From: Zanthoxylum bungeanum
Lineage: Eukaryota > Streptophyta > Magnoliopsida > Sapindales > Rutaceae
Assembly: GCA_019454045.1 (NCBI GenBank)
Contig: SKCR01026831.1
Location: forward strand, 1 to 64,000
DNA: 64,000 nt
Direction: 5' to 3'
In this document: positions 12,003 to 23,689 of the stretch, piece by piece
Numbering within the stretch: the stretch's first letter is position 1
Layout: each line of letters begins with the position of its first letter
The notes under the pieces: generated by a model
Told to the model about the DNA's origin: nothing
Seen by the model: only the letters and a program-made list of their open reading frames with translations
Database searches by the model: none
Position numbers and translations under genes: made by a program

Positions 12003-12019
12003 CCCCAGTGGAGTCGCCA
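12003..12019 (-). promoter_or_regulatory. Tat-1 primer-binding site
   Basis: The minus strand reads TGGCGACTCCACTGGGG three bases inside the 5' LTR. The identical 17-mer follows the LTRs of Tat-2 (15405-15421) and Tat-3 (53747-53763). This type of site is the one described for Tat/Ogre elements (tRNA-Arg, from memory). Confidence 0.85.
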
Positions 12020-12022
12020 GAC

Positions 12023-14164
12023 TGTAGGACACAGAAATCGGCGACGCTGTTCTAGGCTCGCGGCCTAGTTGGGAGTACGGAATAGCTCGCGGGGAACTAA
12101 ACCGGAGAAATAACATGGAGTCGCTACCCAGTGTGAATTGGGAAAATGTGATTTAAGGCCGCACTCACCCCTCGCAATGGAAGACCTCAAATCGTTGGGT
12201 TCGGAATGTGATTTTGCAATAAACTAACTGAATCTACGCACAGGCTCAAGAACAACCTATATCTAAAAGATAAATCCTTTGTCTAAGTTTGCATGCTTGA
12301 AAAAATAGTTATCACCACGGTAAACACACAATAACACACGGTAGTCCCATGAACATGCTTCAATCATATAATGCGGAAAACAAATAACAACATAAATATA
12401 ATACAAATTCCACACGCAAAATAAATAACTAATCATGCTTAAAAATAAACAACTAAATCATGCTTAAAGATAAATAACATACTAAACTAAATCATGCTTA
12501 CAAAGATAAATAACGTACTAGCAACCTAATCATGCTCAAATACATGGTTGAATGAAACGAAATACGTGTGTCTCTCAAGTGGTACGTGGCGTTGTATCCC
12601 GAGTGCAAACCGCACTACCGTCTATTCGGATTCGGCTACAGAATTTAAGTCCGGGTTTCCATCCGATATACCACAAAAGAGAACACGCATTCCGTTCATC
12701 GGAATTCACATCATGCCTCAACAAACGACTCTCATGCGATAATATATTAAAATAAATAAAGAAACGAAAGATAATAAGTAAAAAATGTGCATGCAGGTCT
12801 AACCTCTTTTGTCGTCTCTTGAAAGCGCGTTACACGGCCGTAGGAAGGGTTGATGTTCTGTAACTTTTCTGGTTCACTAATCCAATGTTTTTCCTCGCTG
12901 TTTCACTGCTGTTTTCACTCCGTTTCGCTACTGTTTCTGTTGTACTTTTCTGGTCACCATTTTAAGGTAATATGGGACTGTTTTTGGCGGTTTTTGGAGG
13001 GTTAAGGGTTACGGTCTTTGGACTGTTTTAAGGGTCTAATATGCGGCTGTTTAGGGGGTTTTATGGTACGGCTGAACTGGGCAGTAAGGGGGTTTGTGTG
13101 TTCGGTTTTTGGGCAGTGTAGGGAGGGCAGTTTGCGTGCAGTTTGGAGTGATGATATGCAGCTATTTGGGTTCTTTATGCGTGCAGTTTGGAGTGATGAT
13201 ATGCGGTTATTTGGGCTGTTTGTGGAGGAGGTTATGTGCGTGAAGTTTACTGGATGAAGGTCTATGTGGCGCTGATTTTGTTGACTGGTTAGGGGGCTAG
13301 TGAGTGGAGTCTGGTGCGTTGATTGTGCTAGGTCAGAGAGCTGCTTACGTGAGTAGTTTTTTGTGGCTAATGCGTGAATGGTTATGAGTGAGGTTAGTAG
13401 GTGCGTGGAATGAGGGCTGGATGCTTGGTGCGTTAATGGGCAAGGCTTATGGATGGCAAAGTGTGAAGGCCAATGGGGAGTGTATGCGTGCAATGAAGGG
13501 CAGAATTTCTTGTGATTTGCTTGAATGTGCTCTGATTGTTTCCTGTGAGAATATTGTTTATGAGCTCTAGGGTTTATATGTGTGGTGAATGGTTCTTTTT
13601 ATAGGTAAAGGGGGTGAGGTTTACCTTGTTTGAGAAGGAGAAGGCTTTGTGCATTAATGGGATATCTTTTTAAATTAGTCTGGGATAAGGAAATCTTTTA
13701 ATTAGGGAAGTGATTTGATTTATTTTGATTTATTCTTCTTTAGTTAAGGATATGATTTGGTTTATTTAGGAAAGGGATCCATGGGGTTCATTTAATTTAG
13801 GAAGTGGATTTGGCTTGATTTATGCATGTGTTTAATGTGATTTTTGTTATTTAGGGAGGTGTTGGGCGTGACTTTGGGTCTTGTTTAGGCGTGACTTTGG
13901 TCCATTTGGTGGGCTTGGATGTTTGGTTTAGTGGGGTATGTGCTTGGTGTGTATCTTGTGTGGTTTTGGGCTAAGGGTGTGCTTTGAAACGAAGGTCCAA
14001 CAAGCGAACCTGAAGCTAATCCAACGAGTTAAATCCAACAACGATGTCAATTCTTGAATTTTCCCTTCCGACGTCCGTTTCCCACGGCTTCCATAATCTA
14101 AAGAGGTAGTGTCTCCATACGAGACTCATCATCGGGACTTATATGCAAAAATACAGTGCCTACA
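12023..14164 (-). repeat. Tat-1 5' LTR (2142 bp)
   Basis: TG...CA-bounded LTR, opening TGTAGGCACTG and closing GTCCTACA on the minus strand. A TATA-like CTATAAAAAG lies on the minus strand at 13595-13604. It shares the segment around 12585-12680 with Tat-2 (17403-17510) and Tat-3 but lacks their long tandem arrays. Open frames at 12548-12755 and 13002-13493 are LTR sequence, not genes. Confidence 0.88.
13595..13604 (-). promoter_or_regulatory. TATA box candidate of Tat-1 LTR
   Basis: CTATAAAAAG on the minus strand inside the LTR, at a position compatible with a U3/R boundary. Supported by motif and placement only. Confidence 0.5.
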
Positions 14165-14290
14165 GCTACCCCCGCCTGACAGGTATATGTCTATCCTAGA
14201 AGAAAATCTTCTTAAGGGTCAGCATGCCCCAAGATGAGATCGTGCTGAAACCTAAAATTCCTTCATCAGGTTTATTTTAAATTTACCAGT
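14165..14290 (-). repeat. Athila-like LTR fragment
   Basis: Homologous to about 34618-34745 of the Athila 5' LTR and to 43560-43690 of the solo LTR: GCTACCCCCGCC, then GACAGGTATATGTCTATCC, then the GAAACCTAAAAT segment. It is presumably a remnant of the Athila 3' LTR into which Tat-1 inserted, with GCTAC as the likely target site. It stops abruptly near AAATTTACCAG. Confidence 0.7.
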
Positions 14291-15404
14291 TCTCTGATTC
14301 ATACGGGATACCTCGTTCTCTGATTCACTCATGTTTGCTATCGGCCTTTTGATAAGTCTTCCCTCTTTCCTAATCCAACATGAATCTATGGTGTCTTTTA
14401 AAATTCTCAGTCATCATGTGTGCGTGCAATGCATGGAATATATAAGTCGGCCTCTTGTCATTTTAAAGCTTCAATCACATTATTGCAAGGTGAAAACTTG
14501 TCCCAGTTGAAAAGGCCCAACAGGTTTACAACTTTACGATAACATGGCTAAACAACTTCAAATGATAAGGGGACCAAACACAGGATGGCCCATCGGCATT
14601 TTAGAAACTTTTAGGCCAATTGTCATAAGATACGAACTCATCCCAGTTTAAATGGCCCAAAAAGTTTGCATTTCTGACAAGAAGTCCAACTGAATCCAAA
14701 TGATGATGGTCCTAAGCATAAGCATAAGGAAACAATTTCAACAGAGTGGCCCATCGGCATTTTAGAAACTTTTAGCCCAATTTTCATAAGATACGAACTC
14801 ATCCTAGTTTAAATGGCCCAACAAGTTCGCATTTCTGACAAGAAGTCCAACTGAATCCAAGTGATGATGGTCCCTAAACACAAGCACAAGGAAATAGTTT
14901 CTATTGGTCATACAACTACGGTCTACGTGTGGGTTTGCGGGAGTGTAGACAAAGGCTCTCGTTGGCGAAGGATTACCCACAACTAGGCCTCCCCACTTAA
15001 GGGTTCAAGCGACCAAGTGAGCGCACCTTTTTTATACCTTACGGTACGTGCCTCGAGTTATGATATGTCACTGACTGTCATATGGATTTCATATTGAAGA
15101 TTCCCCAAAGGGAGGGTAGAGCGGACTCTCTTAAATACCCAGGCCTCTTAGGCTCTTATCGCCTTGGTGACAGGAATAAACAACAAGTCCTCCAAATTAG
15201 TCCATCACAGTAAGCTACGAGTAATGATTATTTAGGTGCCTTCAGCTTTTCCTTATAGAAAGGTAGTGAATGAAGAAAGAAACCAAACCATTACTTAGCT
15301 CTAATAATGCCTTTGATTAAACCCCTTCAACCCACGATAGACACAGTTACCTAAAGCACAAATCACAATCACTATAAGACATTATTTCGGGGCCAATTCT
15401 CTAT

Positions 15405-15421
15405 CCCCAGTGGAGTCGCCA
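15405..15421 (-). promoter_or_regulatory. Tat-2 primer-binding site
   Basis: Same 17-mer as in Tat-1 and Tat-3 (TGGCGACTCCACTGGGG on the minus strand), three bases from the LTR end. Confidence 0.85.
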
Positions 15422-15424
15422 GAC

Positions 15425-17987
15425 TGTAGGACACAGAAATCGGTGACGGTGTCCCGGGCTCGTGGCCCGGTTGAGAGTACGGAATAGCCTGCTGGGGAAC
15501 TAAACCGGAGAAATAAAAATGGAGTCGCCACCCGGTGTGAACCGGGAAAATGATTTAAGGCCGCACTCACCCCTCGGAAAGGAATACCTCAAACCGTTGG
15601 GTTCGGAATGGTCCCTTACTTATGCCACTTGTAATGAAAGGATTTATGCAATAGTACAACCAAATCTCATGCAATACGTACCAGATTATTTAAGCAACAT
15701 GCAAGTTTGCACACCAATAATCGTAAATGAAAGAAATGAAGGCAAAATACATAATTCATGAATGTATTAAGAAATAGAGTGCAATAATGTAACTAATAAC
15801 AACTATAAAGGCATTAATAGTAAAAGCGAGCGCACAATCTCATGAGCATATCGAATAAATAAATGCGGAAAATATAAATAAACAATAATGGTAAAGGCCC
15901 GTTTACCGTTATTGTTTATTTAAAGAGAGCTAACTAAGCATATGACGGGGAAGGGAATGACTAAGGGAACAAATATGCATGAAACATGATGAATGAATCT
16001 GTCCAGTGTGTGCGTGTTTGTGTAGCGTTCATAAACGCGTTCGAATGGTAAACATAATGCAAGAGTTCGAGTAGTGTTTGATAATGCGTTCGAACGATAA
16101 ACAGAATGTCCGCGTTCATATAGTGTTTGATAACATGTTCGAACGGGATGAGACCTGATGCATCATACAATGAAATGCATGCACATTCGAGTAGCATTCG
16201 TAAACGCGTTCGAACGGTAAACAGAATGCAAGCGTTCGAGTAGCATTCAGAGGCGCGTTCGAACGGAAATAAGACAGAATGCATACGTTCATGTAGCATT
16301 CGTAAACGCGTTCGAACGGAATGAGGCAGGATGCATACGTTCGTGTAGTGTTTGGAAACATGTTTGAATGAGATTCCCAAAATGGCATCTGAAATGACAC
16401 AAACACATATATAGATAAACAAATACACAATGTAGAACCTCGTGTGCCCGATGGAACACATTTAACATTCAATCGGGTGCACCTCGTCTGGCACGGCAAA
16501 ATATCATGGAAAAGGTAGCCTTTAGGCATTTCCCTCGAATAGAGGACCTTTAATCCACCCTAGTTAGCCCATGCGCACAATAATGCAATGCATGCGTAAA
16601 TAAAGCAATGATATGCAAAGGGTAAATGACATAATAAAAGGCGCGGCAAAACATCGTGGTAAAGGTAGCCTTCAGGCATTTCCCTCGAATAAAGGACCTT
16701 TAATCCACCCTAGTTAGCCCATGGGCGTTATATTACAATGCATATAAATAAATAAGACAATGATATGGGACATCGTATGTCCGATTAAACATATCTCACA
16801 TTCAATCAAACATACTTCGTCCAGCGCGGCAAAACGTCGTGGGAAAGGTAGCCCTTATGCCTTTTATCCCTCAAAATGGAGGACCTTTAAACCAACTTAG
16901 TTAGCCCATGCGCGTTATATTACAATGCATATAAATAAATAAGACAATGATATGGGACATCGTATTTCCGATTAAAAATATCTCACATTCAATCAAACAT
17001 ACTTCGTCCGGTGCGGCAAAACGTCGTGGTAAAGGTAGCCCTTAGGCCTTTTATCCCTCAAAATGGAGGACCTTTAAACCAACTTAGTTGAGCACATGCG
17101 CGTCAAGCAATGATAAGTGGATAACAAAGAAACGATATAGGATATTGGATGTCCGATTGAACAAATCTCATGTTCAATCGAGCATGCCTCATCCGGCGCG
17201 GCAATACATTGTGATAAAGGTAGCCTTTGGGCGTTTCCCTCGGATAGAGGACCTTTAATCCACTTTAGTCAAGCCCATGCGCATTATGACTATCAATACG
17301 TAAATAAATAAGACAACTACATGTGGAAAATGGGTGACGGGATTACAAGCAATAAATTAACGGAAATTAAATAACAAGACGAAACATGCATTTCAAAGTT
17401 TCTTGAGTGGTACGTGGCATTATATCCCGAGTGCAAACCACAATATCGTCCATTCGGATTCGGTTACAGAATTTACGTCCGGGTTTCCATCCAATATACC
17501 ACAAAAGAGAATACATATTCCACCCATTCAAGGGCCATAACATGTATCAACAAACGACTCTCATGTGAAGGAATTCTAATAAACAACAAAAAAGGATGAG
17601 AATAAATAAGAAGGGTGCCCTCAGGTCTAACCTCTTAGTTTAATTTAATTTGTGACATGTATTTTAAATATTTTAATTATTTTTGGGTGGGTTTTGGTGG
17701 GCTAATTGGGTTTGGGCGTGAGGCTAGCAGCAAAACCAGAAGTACCGACACCGTTCAAAAGCCGATTCGAACGCTACATGAACGCCCGCAATCTGCTTGA
17801 CGTTCGAACATTTTCACGAATGCAGCTTGAACATCAAAGCAGTGAACATGTGAATTGAATCTGATGACACACTTATTCTGAATTTCCGCTTCCGACATTC
17901 ATTTCCCGCGACTTCCGCAACCTAAAGAGTATTGCCTCCGTACGAGACTCATCATCGGGACTTATATGCAAAAATACAGTGCCTACA
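15425..17987 (-). repeat. Tat-2 5' LTR (2563 bp) with internal tandem arrays
   Basis: Bounded by TGTAGGCACTG and GTCCTACA on the minus strand. Two arrays sit inside. The first, at 16010-16370, has about 6 units around CGCGTTCGAACGG with palindromic GTTCGAAC cores. The second, at 16480-17290, has about 5 units of roughly 180 bp containing GGTAAAGGTAGCC and GAGGACCTTTAA. The second array corresponds, in reverse, to the 176-bp array in the Tat-3 LTR. Open frames at 15961-16529 run through the first array and are not genes. Confidence 0.85.
16010..16370. repeat. GTTCGAAC palindrome array in Tat-2 LTR
   Basis: About six units of roughly 55-60 bp carrying AACGCGTTCGAACGG and a GCGTTCGAGTAGCATTCG-like arm. 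Each unit holds a perfect or near-perfect GTTCGAAC palindrome. No equivalent is present in the Tat-1 or Tat-3 LTRs. Confidence 0.8.
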
Positions 17988-18123
17988 ATAGGGAGCCTTG
18001 ATTATGGCTCAAATCTTTCTCCAGTAATCCGCTTGAATGACCTCTATGGGTCAGGGATAACTTTCTCATCCAAGTTTTTTATAAATTGGCAAACATAGAC
18101 TTTTAAAGTCAGATTCCCGAGAC

Positions 18124-18594
18124 TCAATTGTTGTCTTTTTTTTCGAAACTGTGTATGTAAATTGTGAATTGCGTGATAGCATATCCACTGGGATGCATCT
18201 CAAGAGTCGATGATATGTCATATAAAGACTCCTTACTCATTTCATGCCTAATGAATATTATTTTATCTTCGCGGTTATCAGACATTATTCCTAAAGAACG
18301 ACAATGAGTATTGCATGGGCAACGTACACATTTATAACAAACACCTAATCTTTTAGCTCTTCTTTTATTAACATATGTGTTTTTTCCTAAACCAGACAGA
18401 AATGAAATAAAAGAGTCAGATGACTCACCTGCCAAGTGAACTCGTGCTTCAATTATCCAACGAATATCACTAGGAATACCTTAGATCATGAGAAGCCTCA
18501 TTCTTTCAATGCGTGCCTTGTATACTTTCATCAGAGAATTTTGAGGGAGAGAAGGAAAATGCTTGTGAAGTTTTGCGAGAACATCTTCCATCAT
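18124..18594 (-). pseudogene. Post-pol cysteine-cluster ORF of the Athila-like element, one in-frame stop
   Basis: The minus-strand frame from an ATG at 18594 to the stop at 18124-18126 is 157 codons with a single in-frame TAA (18481-18483). The N-terminal part is MMEDVLAKLHKHF-like and basic. The C-terminal part holds EARVHLAGESSDSF and a tight cluster of five cysteines (C-x2-C-x2-C-x-C-x3-C, near 18330), followed by SLGIMSDNREDKIIFIRH. Upstream, near 18616-18660, a T-rich tract ending TTTTTATAG precedes the ATG and looks like a 3' splice site. It lies directly behind the integrase end. I do not recognise the family. It has no signal peptide or transmembrane segment, so it is not envelope-like. 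It is better preserved than the adjacent integrase. Confidence 0.55.
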
Positions 18595-18689
18595 GTCTGT
18601 GACTTTTCCTATAAAAATTAAACACACAAAAATAAAACACACAAAATCATCAATATATACACAAATTGCATAGGTTGCCTCCCTACTAG

Positions 18690-19990
18690 TGCTAAGTTTA
18701 ACGTCGTCAGCTAGACATGACTGCTCAAACGTTAGGCTGGATCTTCCATTGTGAGACTCTCTTTTTTATGCTTGATGGATTCTCCCCAGTAGTGCTTGAC
18801 ACGTTTGCTGTTAAATTTGAATGTATCATTGGAGTTGGGGTCATGTAGCTCAACGGCTCCATATGGTAAAACTTGGGTGATCACAAATTGACCTGACCAC
18901 CGTTATTTCAGCTTGCCAGGGAAAAGTTTCAATCTTGTGTTGTATAAAAATACTCGATGTCCTGGTTCCAGTTGTTTGCGCATTATTTTCTAATCATGCC
19001 ACTTCTTGGTCTTTTCTTTGTACAGTTTGGCATTCTCATAAGCATGGAGGCGAAATTCCTCCAATTCATTTAATTGGTGGATCCATTTCTCTCATGCTGC
19101 TTGTAGTTCAAAATTTAGCTTTCTCAGTGTCCAGTACGCTTTATGTTAGAGCTCCACAGACAGATGGCATGTTTTCCCAAACACCATTCGATGTGGGGAC
19201 ATTCCAAGTGTCTTGTAAGTTGTCTGGTAGGCCCATAATATGTCATCCAATTTTGTATACCAGCCCCTCCTTGTTGAACCAACGGTTCTCTCCAAGAATC
19301 TTATGATTTCTCTGTTGGAGACTTCAACCTAACCATTTGATTGTGGATGGTAAGCAATGGCAACTTTGTGAGTAACTCTGTATTTGGCTAGAAGTGCATC
19401 AAAGTATCTGTTACAAAAGTGTGTGCCACCATCACTGATGATCGCTCAAGGTGTTCCAAAGCGAGTGAAAATATTCTTTTTGAGGAATTTTAACACAACT
19501 TTGGAGTCATTTGATGATAGTGTTGTTGTTTCAACCCATTTGGAGACGTAGTCTACTGCAACCAGAATGTACAGGTTTCCATATGATGGAACAGAGGGTC
19601 CCATAAAGTCAATCCCTCATACATCAAATATTTCGACTTCAAGATTTCTTTGGAGTGGTCATTCATTTCATTTCGAAATATTTCTCGTCCTCTGACACCT
19701 ATCACATTGAAGAATGAATAAGTGACCATCTTTAAACAATGAGGGCTAGAACGAACCTGATTGCAGGACTTTGGCCGCAGTTTTATCTCCGCTGAAGTGT
19801 TCGCCATATGGAGATGAGTGACAATGTTGCAGGACACTATTAACCTCCTCATGTGGTACACAACGCCGCAATAATTGATATGCACAATGTTTGAATTGGT
19901 ACAACTCATCCAAGACATAGTGCATGACTTCTTTGAAGAATTTCATCTGTTGCTAATGTGTCCATTCCAACAGGTCATTTCCCCGATACT
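18690..19990 (-). pseudogene. Athila-like integrase, broken by stops
   Basis: Strand-transfer enzyme of the element. On the minus strand the order is: zinc-binding region at about 19746-19946 (FKHCAYQLLRRCVP, then HCHSSPYGEHFSG.KTAAKVLQ). The core follows with catalytic Asp in [10 protein letters not shown] (about 19550), Asp in ISDGGTHF (about 19435) and Glu in VEVSNREI (about 19320). A C-terminal region ends near the GTAGGGAGGCAACC motif (18665-18685) typical of this lineage's pol end. All three catalytic acidic residues are still encoded, but in-frame stops at 19446-19448 (TGA) and 19329-19331 (TAG) and later frameshifts inactivate it. Confidence 0.85.
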
Positions 19991-20025
19991 ATATAGTTTA
20001 CATAGTCAGCATACCATAGGACTTT

Positions 20026-20625
20026 CTACTGCTTGACTTCAAATAATTGTTCATCTGGAAAATTTTCTTTGATTGTCAATTTATTGCCAGTTGTACCTCT
20101 ATTTTCGAGCCTCGACAAGTGATCTGCCACCTGATTTTCTATCCCCTTCCTGTATCGGATCTCCACATAAAATTCTTGTATTAGAAGCACCCAATGGATC
20201 AATCTGATCTTGGCATATTTCTTCGCGATCAGGTATTTGATTGTTGAATGATCTGTGTAGACCACCACTTTGGGACCCAACAAATAAGAGTGGAATTTAT
20301 CAAAAGCAAGCACAACTGCGAGCAAATCTTTTTCAATTGTTGTGTAGTTGAGTTTTACTTCATTCAAAGTTTTACCGGCGCAGTAAATGGTGCGAAAAAC
20401 TTTTGCCTTATGTTGTCCCAAAACTGCACCTATAGTAAAATCACTAGCATCACACATCACTTCAAAAGGAAGCATCCAATCTGGTGCTACTATGATGGGG
20501 GCAGAGACCAGCTTTTGTTTCAAGAAATTTGGTAAAGTGGAATGACACGTCTGTCTCCAGTAGATTGCACGGAGGCTTAGCAATCTTGGAGAAGTCTTTG
20601 ATGAATCTCCTGTAAAATCTTGCAT
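20026..20625 (-). pseudogene. Athila-like RNase H region
   Basis: 199-residue open stretch covering the RT connection and RNase H. Acidic residues are visible at VMCDASDF (about residue 58), [10 protein letters not shown] (about 95), [11 protein letters not shown] (about 124) and [10 protein letters not shown] (about 166). Its N-terminal 20 or so residues are out of frame with the RT upstream (frame changes between 20625 and 20829), so it is separated from RT by frameshifts. It degraded the RNA of RNA-DNA hybrids in the ancestral element. Confidence 0.85.
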
Positions 20626-20828
20626 GACCGAGAAAACTTCGAATCCCTTTAACGGATGATGGTGGAGGTAGTTTTTTCTATCGTCTCAATTTTTGCTTTG
20701 TCTGCCTCAATTCCTTTCTGCGAGATCCCATGTCCCAGGACAATGCCTTTATGCACCATGAAGTGGCATTTCTCCTAGTTGAGTACCAGATTTCTATCTT
20801 CACATCTTTATAACATTTTTTCCAGATT

Positions 20829-21360
20829 TTACAATGAGTGGTTGAACGAATCTCCAAATACTGAGAAGTCATCCATGAAGACTTCCATGCTTTGTTCTAT
20901 CATGTCTGAAAAGATGGCCATCATGTAGCGTTGAAATGTGATAGGAGCATTACAGAGTCCAAATGGCATCATGCGGAAAGAAAAAGTACCATACGAGCAT
21001 GTGAATGTGGTTTTCTCCTGATCTTCTAGGGTGATGGAAATCTGATTGTATCCTGAGTATCTGTCCAGAAAATAGTAGAAATCATGCCCCGCTAGTTTGT
21101 CTAGCATATGGTCAATGAATGGTAGTGGGAAATGATCATTCTGTGTTGCCTTGTTCACCTTCCTATAGTCTATACACATTCTCCATCTAGTCACTGTTCT
21201 TGTTGGAATCAGCTCGTTCTTTTCATTGGTGACTACAGTCATTCCTCTTTTTTTGGGTACGCATTGCATAGGACTCACCCAAGTGTTGTCAAATATGGGA
21301 TAAATGATACCTAGATCCAACCATTTGATGATTTATTTCTTTACTACTTCTTTCATGATT
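20829..21360 (-). pseudogene. Athila-like reverse transcriptase
   Basis: RT palm and fingers with RMCIDYRKVNKAT, HFPLPFIDHML, FYYFLDRYSGYNQI (first catalytic Asp; the usual Gly after it is Arg here), FRMMPFGLCNAP and the VFMDDFSVFG active-site block in order. The phrases IIYPIFDNTWVSPMQCVPKK and ELIPTRTVTRWR are characteristic of the Athila lineage. An in-frame TAA at 21333-21335 interrupts the N-terminal side, and the frame is lost before RNase H, so it is inactive. Confidence 0.88.
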
Positions 21361-22120
21361 GGATTCAGCCTTCGTTGATGCTCCACTATGTCTTTGTACT
21401 CGTCATTCATCAGGATTTTGTGCATGTAAAATGATGGGCTGATGCCTTGAATATCTGCTATAGTCTAGCCAATTGCTCTATTGTGCTCACGTATCACTCT
21501 CAATAACTTATCTTCATGCACCCATGTTAGTGACGAAGAAATAATCACAGGTAAATCAAAAGAGTTTTCAAAGTATGCATATCTGAGATGGTTCAGAAGT
21601 GGCTTTAGTTCCAGCTGTGGTGGTTCTTCAATCGAGGGCTTGATTCACTCTTTTTTGGTAGTTCCAAGCTTTCCACATGTGGTGTCGATCTGAAGCAAGA
21701 GGCTCTATCAAGATAGTTGATACATTCCAGAATATCATCATCTAATTCTCTGTCAATCATGTTGGTGATGCATGCTTCAAGTTTGTCAGTGGAAAGTTGT
21801 ATTGCATCTGTGTTCTAGATGATACTATCTATTACATCAAGTCTGAAAAATTTCTCATCTATTTCATCATTTCGAAATTTCATGACTTTGAAAACATTGA
21901 ATGTTACTTCTTGGTCTTATACCCTCATGGTTAGTTCACCTTTTTGTACATCAATAATGGTTCGACCTGTAGCCAAGAATGGTCTCCCAATGATGATGGG
22001 TACGTCTTTGTCTTCCTCTATGTCAAGGACAATGAAATTTTCTCGGAAAATGAATTTGTCGACTTTGACCAATACATCTTCCCCTACACCTCTCGGAAAT
22101 GTGAGTGATTTTTCAGCAAG

Positions 22121-22440
22121 TTACAGAGTGACTGAGGTGGGCTTTGCTTCTCCAAGCTGCAGTTTCCTATAAATAGACAAAGGCATCAAGTTAATACTAT
22201 CACCTAAATCATACAAAGCCTTATCGTAGTAATGTTCTCCTACGGTGCAAGGGATGGTGAAACTGCCAAGTAACTTTAACTTTGGAGGGAGCTTCCTCTG
22301 AATGATAGCACTGTATTCTTCTATCAGTGTTACCGTCTCGTAATCTCCCAATCTTCACTTTCATGAAAGAATATATTTTATAAATTTGACATAGCTGGGC
22401 ATTTTTTCCAACGCTTTTGCCCATGGAATATTGATATATA
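22121..22440 (-). pseudogene. Athila-like aspartic protease
   Basis: The minus-strand frame contains EYSAIIQRKLPPKLKLLGSF, then ALYDLGDSINLMPLSIYRKL. DLG is the active-site Asp motif in the form used by Athila elements (usually followed by A-S; here D-S). It processes gag-pol in functional relatives. The surrounding sequence (21361-22120 and 22440-22900) is pol/gag linker with many stops. Confidence 0.75.
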
Positions 22441-22899
22441 GCTTTTTGAATATCTCCAGGAATCGAACAAATTGTTTATCTAGTTTGTGTTTCTGGAGAC
22501 GCTGTGGAAAAGGTGGAGGTGGAGTAAATCTTTCTCGATCATTTTCTTTTGCCTATTTTTCCTCCATCTGTGGATCTACTTAGCTGCTTTCTTTGGAACT
22601 TCCTCAGTAGATGCCTTGATTCCAACATCTTTATTGATTTCAGTACCGCTTTTCAAATTGATGGCTTGGCATTACTCATTCCCTCTGTTCCTTGGATTTG
22701 GTTCTATGTTGCTAGGAAGGGTACCTTGCGGTCTGTAACTCTGAGTATTGGCCAGTTGTCCCATTTGATTTTCCAGTGCCTTTATAGAAGCTGATTGGTT
22801 TTAAAACATAGCATCATATGATGCTGCTTGTTTTTGAAACATAGCATCATATTTGGCTTCTTACTTTTTCATCTAGGCAATCACTTCTAATATTTCTGG

Positions 22900-23684
22900 T
22901 TCTTTTTCATACTTCTGGCTTTTATTCTGCTATTGGAATCCTGGTGGTGGATTGTTCCTTTGCCCCGAAGTGTTGCTCCATGTGAAATCGGGATGATTCC
23001 TCCAACCTGGGTTGTAGATATTGGAATATGGATTGTTTCTGTCTGTTGAAATTACTAACATAGTTCACAGTCTCATCATGTTGGTTGTAAGATTCTGCCT
23101 CTGATGTTCCTCCATATGGTGAACTTGAGAATCCAACATTAACCTGTATGCTAAGAGTTTCCAGATATTTGCATATCTGATCCAGCTTGGCATTCACAGC
23201 TGTGTTGGTTTCTACTTCGTGGATTCCTACTATTTGATGGATCATGGTCCTCTCTGTTGGCCACAAGGAATTGTTGCTGGCCATTTCTTCAATTAAGTCA
23301 CAGGCCTGATCTTTTCCTTTTGCCATTAATATTCCTCCAGCCGCAGCATCTATTATGGTTCTCCTTAGTCAGAAAGTCTATTGTAGAAGGTTTGGACTTG
23401 AATCCACTTTACAATCTCATGGTGAGGACATTTTCGGAGCAATTCTTTGTATCTTTCCAATGTTTCACAAAGGGATTCTGAGTCATGTTGCACAAAGAAT
23501 GTGATGTCATTTCTCAATTTTGCTGTTCTGGCTGGGGGAAAGTATTTTGCAAGGAATTTGGTGGCAAGACTGTTCCAAGTTGTGATGGAACCTGCTGGTA
23601 GTGAATGGAGCCAAGCCTAGCTCTGTGTTTCAAAGAATATGGGAACACATGCATACGCATTGCTTCTTCTGCTGCTCGGTTATA
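22900..23684 (-). pseudogene. Athila-like gag, C-terminal part
   Basis: The frame with KGKDQACDLIEEMASNNSLW, then VETNTAVNAKLDQICKYLE, then an NYVSNFNRQ-like stretch, matches the post-capsid region of plant Athila gag (AYDLIEEMASN-type motif). Immediately upstream on the sense strand (23600-23684) a capsid segment resembling EAMRMHVFPYSLKHRAR is readable. It joins conceptually to the other gag half at 33713, beyond Copia-2. There are several frameshifts. Confidence 0.7.
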
Positions 23685-23689
23685 ATTGA
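23685..23689. other. Target-site duplication of Copia-2, left copy
   Basis: ATTGA directly abuts the Copia-2 LTR and matches 33708-33712 exactly. Confidence 0.95.

Larger units (their letters stand above)
7744..14164 (-). mobile_element. Tat-1: deleted Ty3/gypsy (Tat-like) retrotransposon
   Basis: Minus-strand element. It has the inner 137 bp of the 3' LTR (7744-7880; the rest lies beyond the Copia-1 insertion), a polypurine tract, about 4.1 kb of interior and a full 5' LTR (12023-14164). The 137-bp piece aligns base for base in length with 14028-14164 of the 5' LTR. The interior keeps the leader, the integrase C-terminus and post-pol repeats. Gag, protease, RT and most of integrase are missing, so this is an internal-deletion derivative. 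The right flank, GCTAC, lies in an Athila-like LTR fragment. Confidence 0.85.
14291..17987 (-). mobile_element. Tat-2: truncated Ty3/gypsy (Tat-like) element, leader plus 5' LTR
   Basis: Minus-strand leader (14330-15404), primer-binding site (15405-15421) and LTR (15425-17987), without any coding region or 3' LTR. The left edge is a truncation junction next to an Athila LTR scrap, with a short direct repeat of TTCTCTGATTCA at 14291 and 14317. The leader contains a subrepeat of 161 bp (starts at 14586 and 14747). Confidence 0.8.

Noticed and set aside
13002..13493. 163-codon minus-strand ORF, Ser/Thr/His/Pro-rich
   Set aside because: Lies wholly inside the Tat-1 LTR, low complexity, no domain.
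15961..16529. Two overlapping minus-strand ORFs (166 and 137 codons) as possible genes
   Set aside because: They run through the GTTCGAAC tandem array of the Tat-2 LTR; open only because the repeat lacks stops.
17988..18690. Envelope-like gene of the Athila element
   Set aside because: The post-pol frame has no signal peptide, membrane span or coiled coil; recorded instead as an uncharacterised Cys-cluster ORF.
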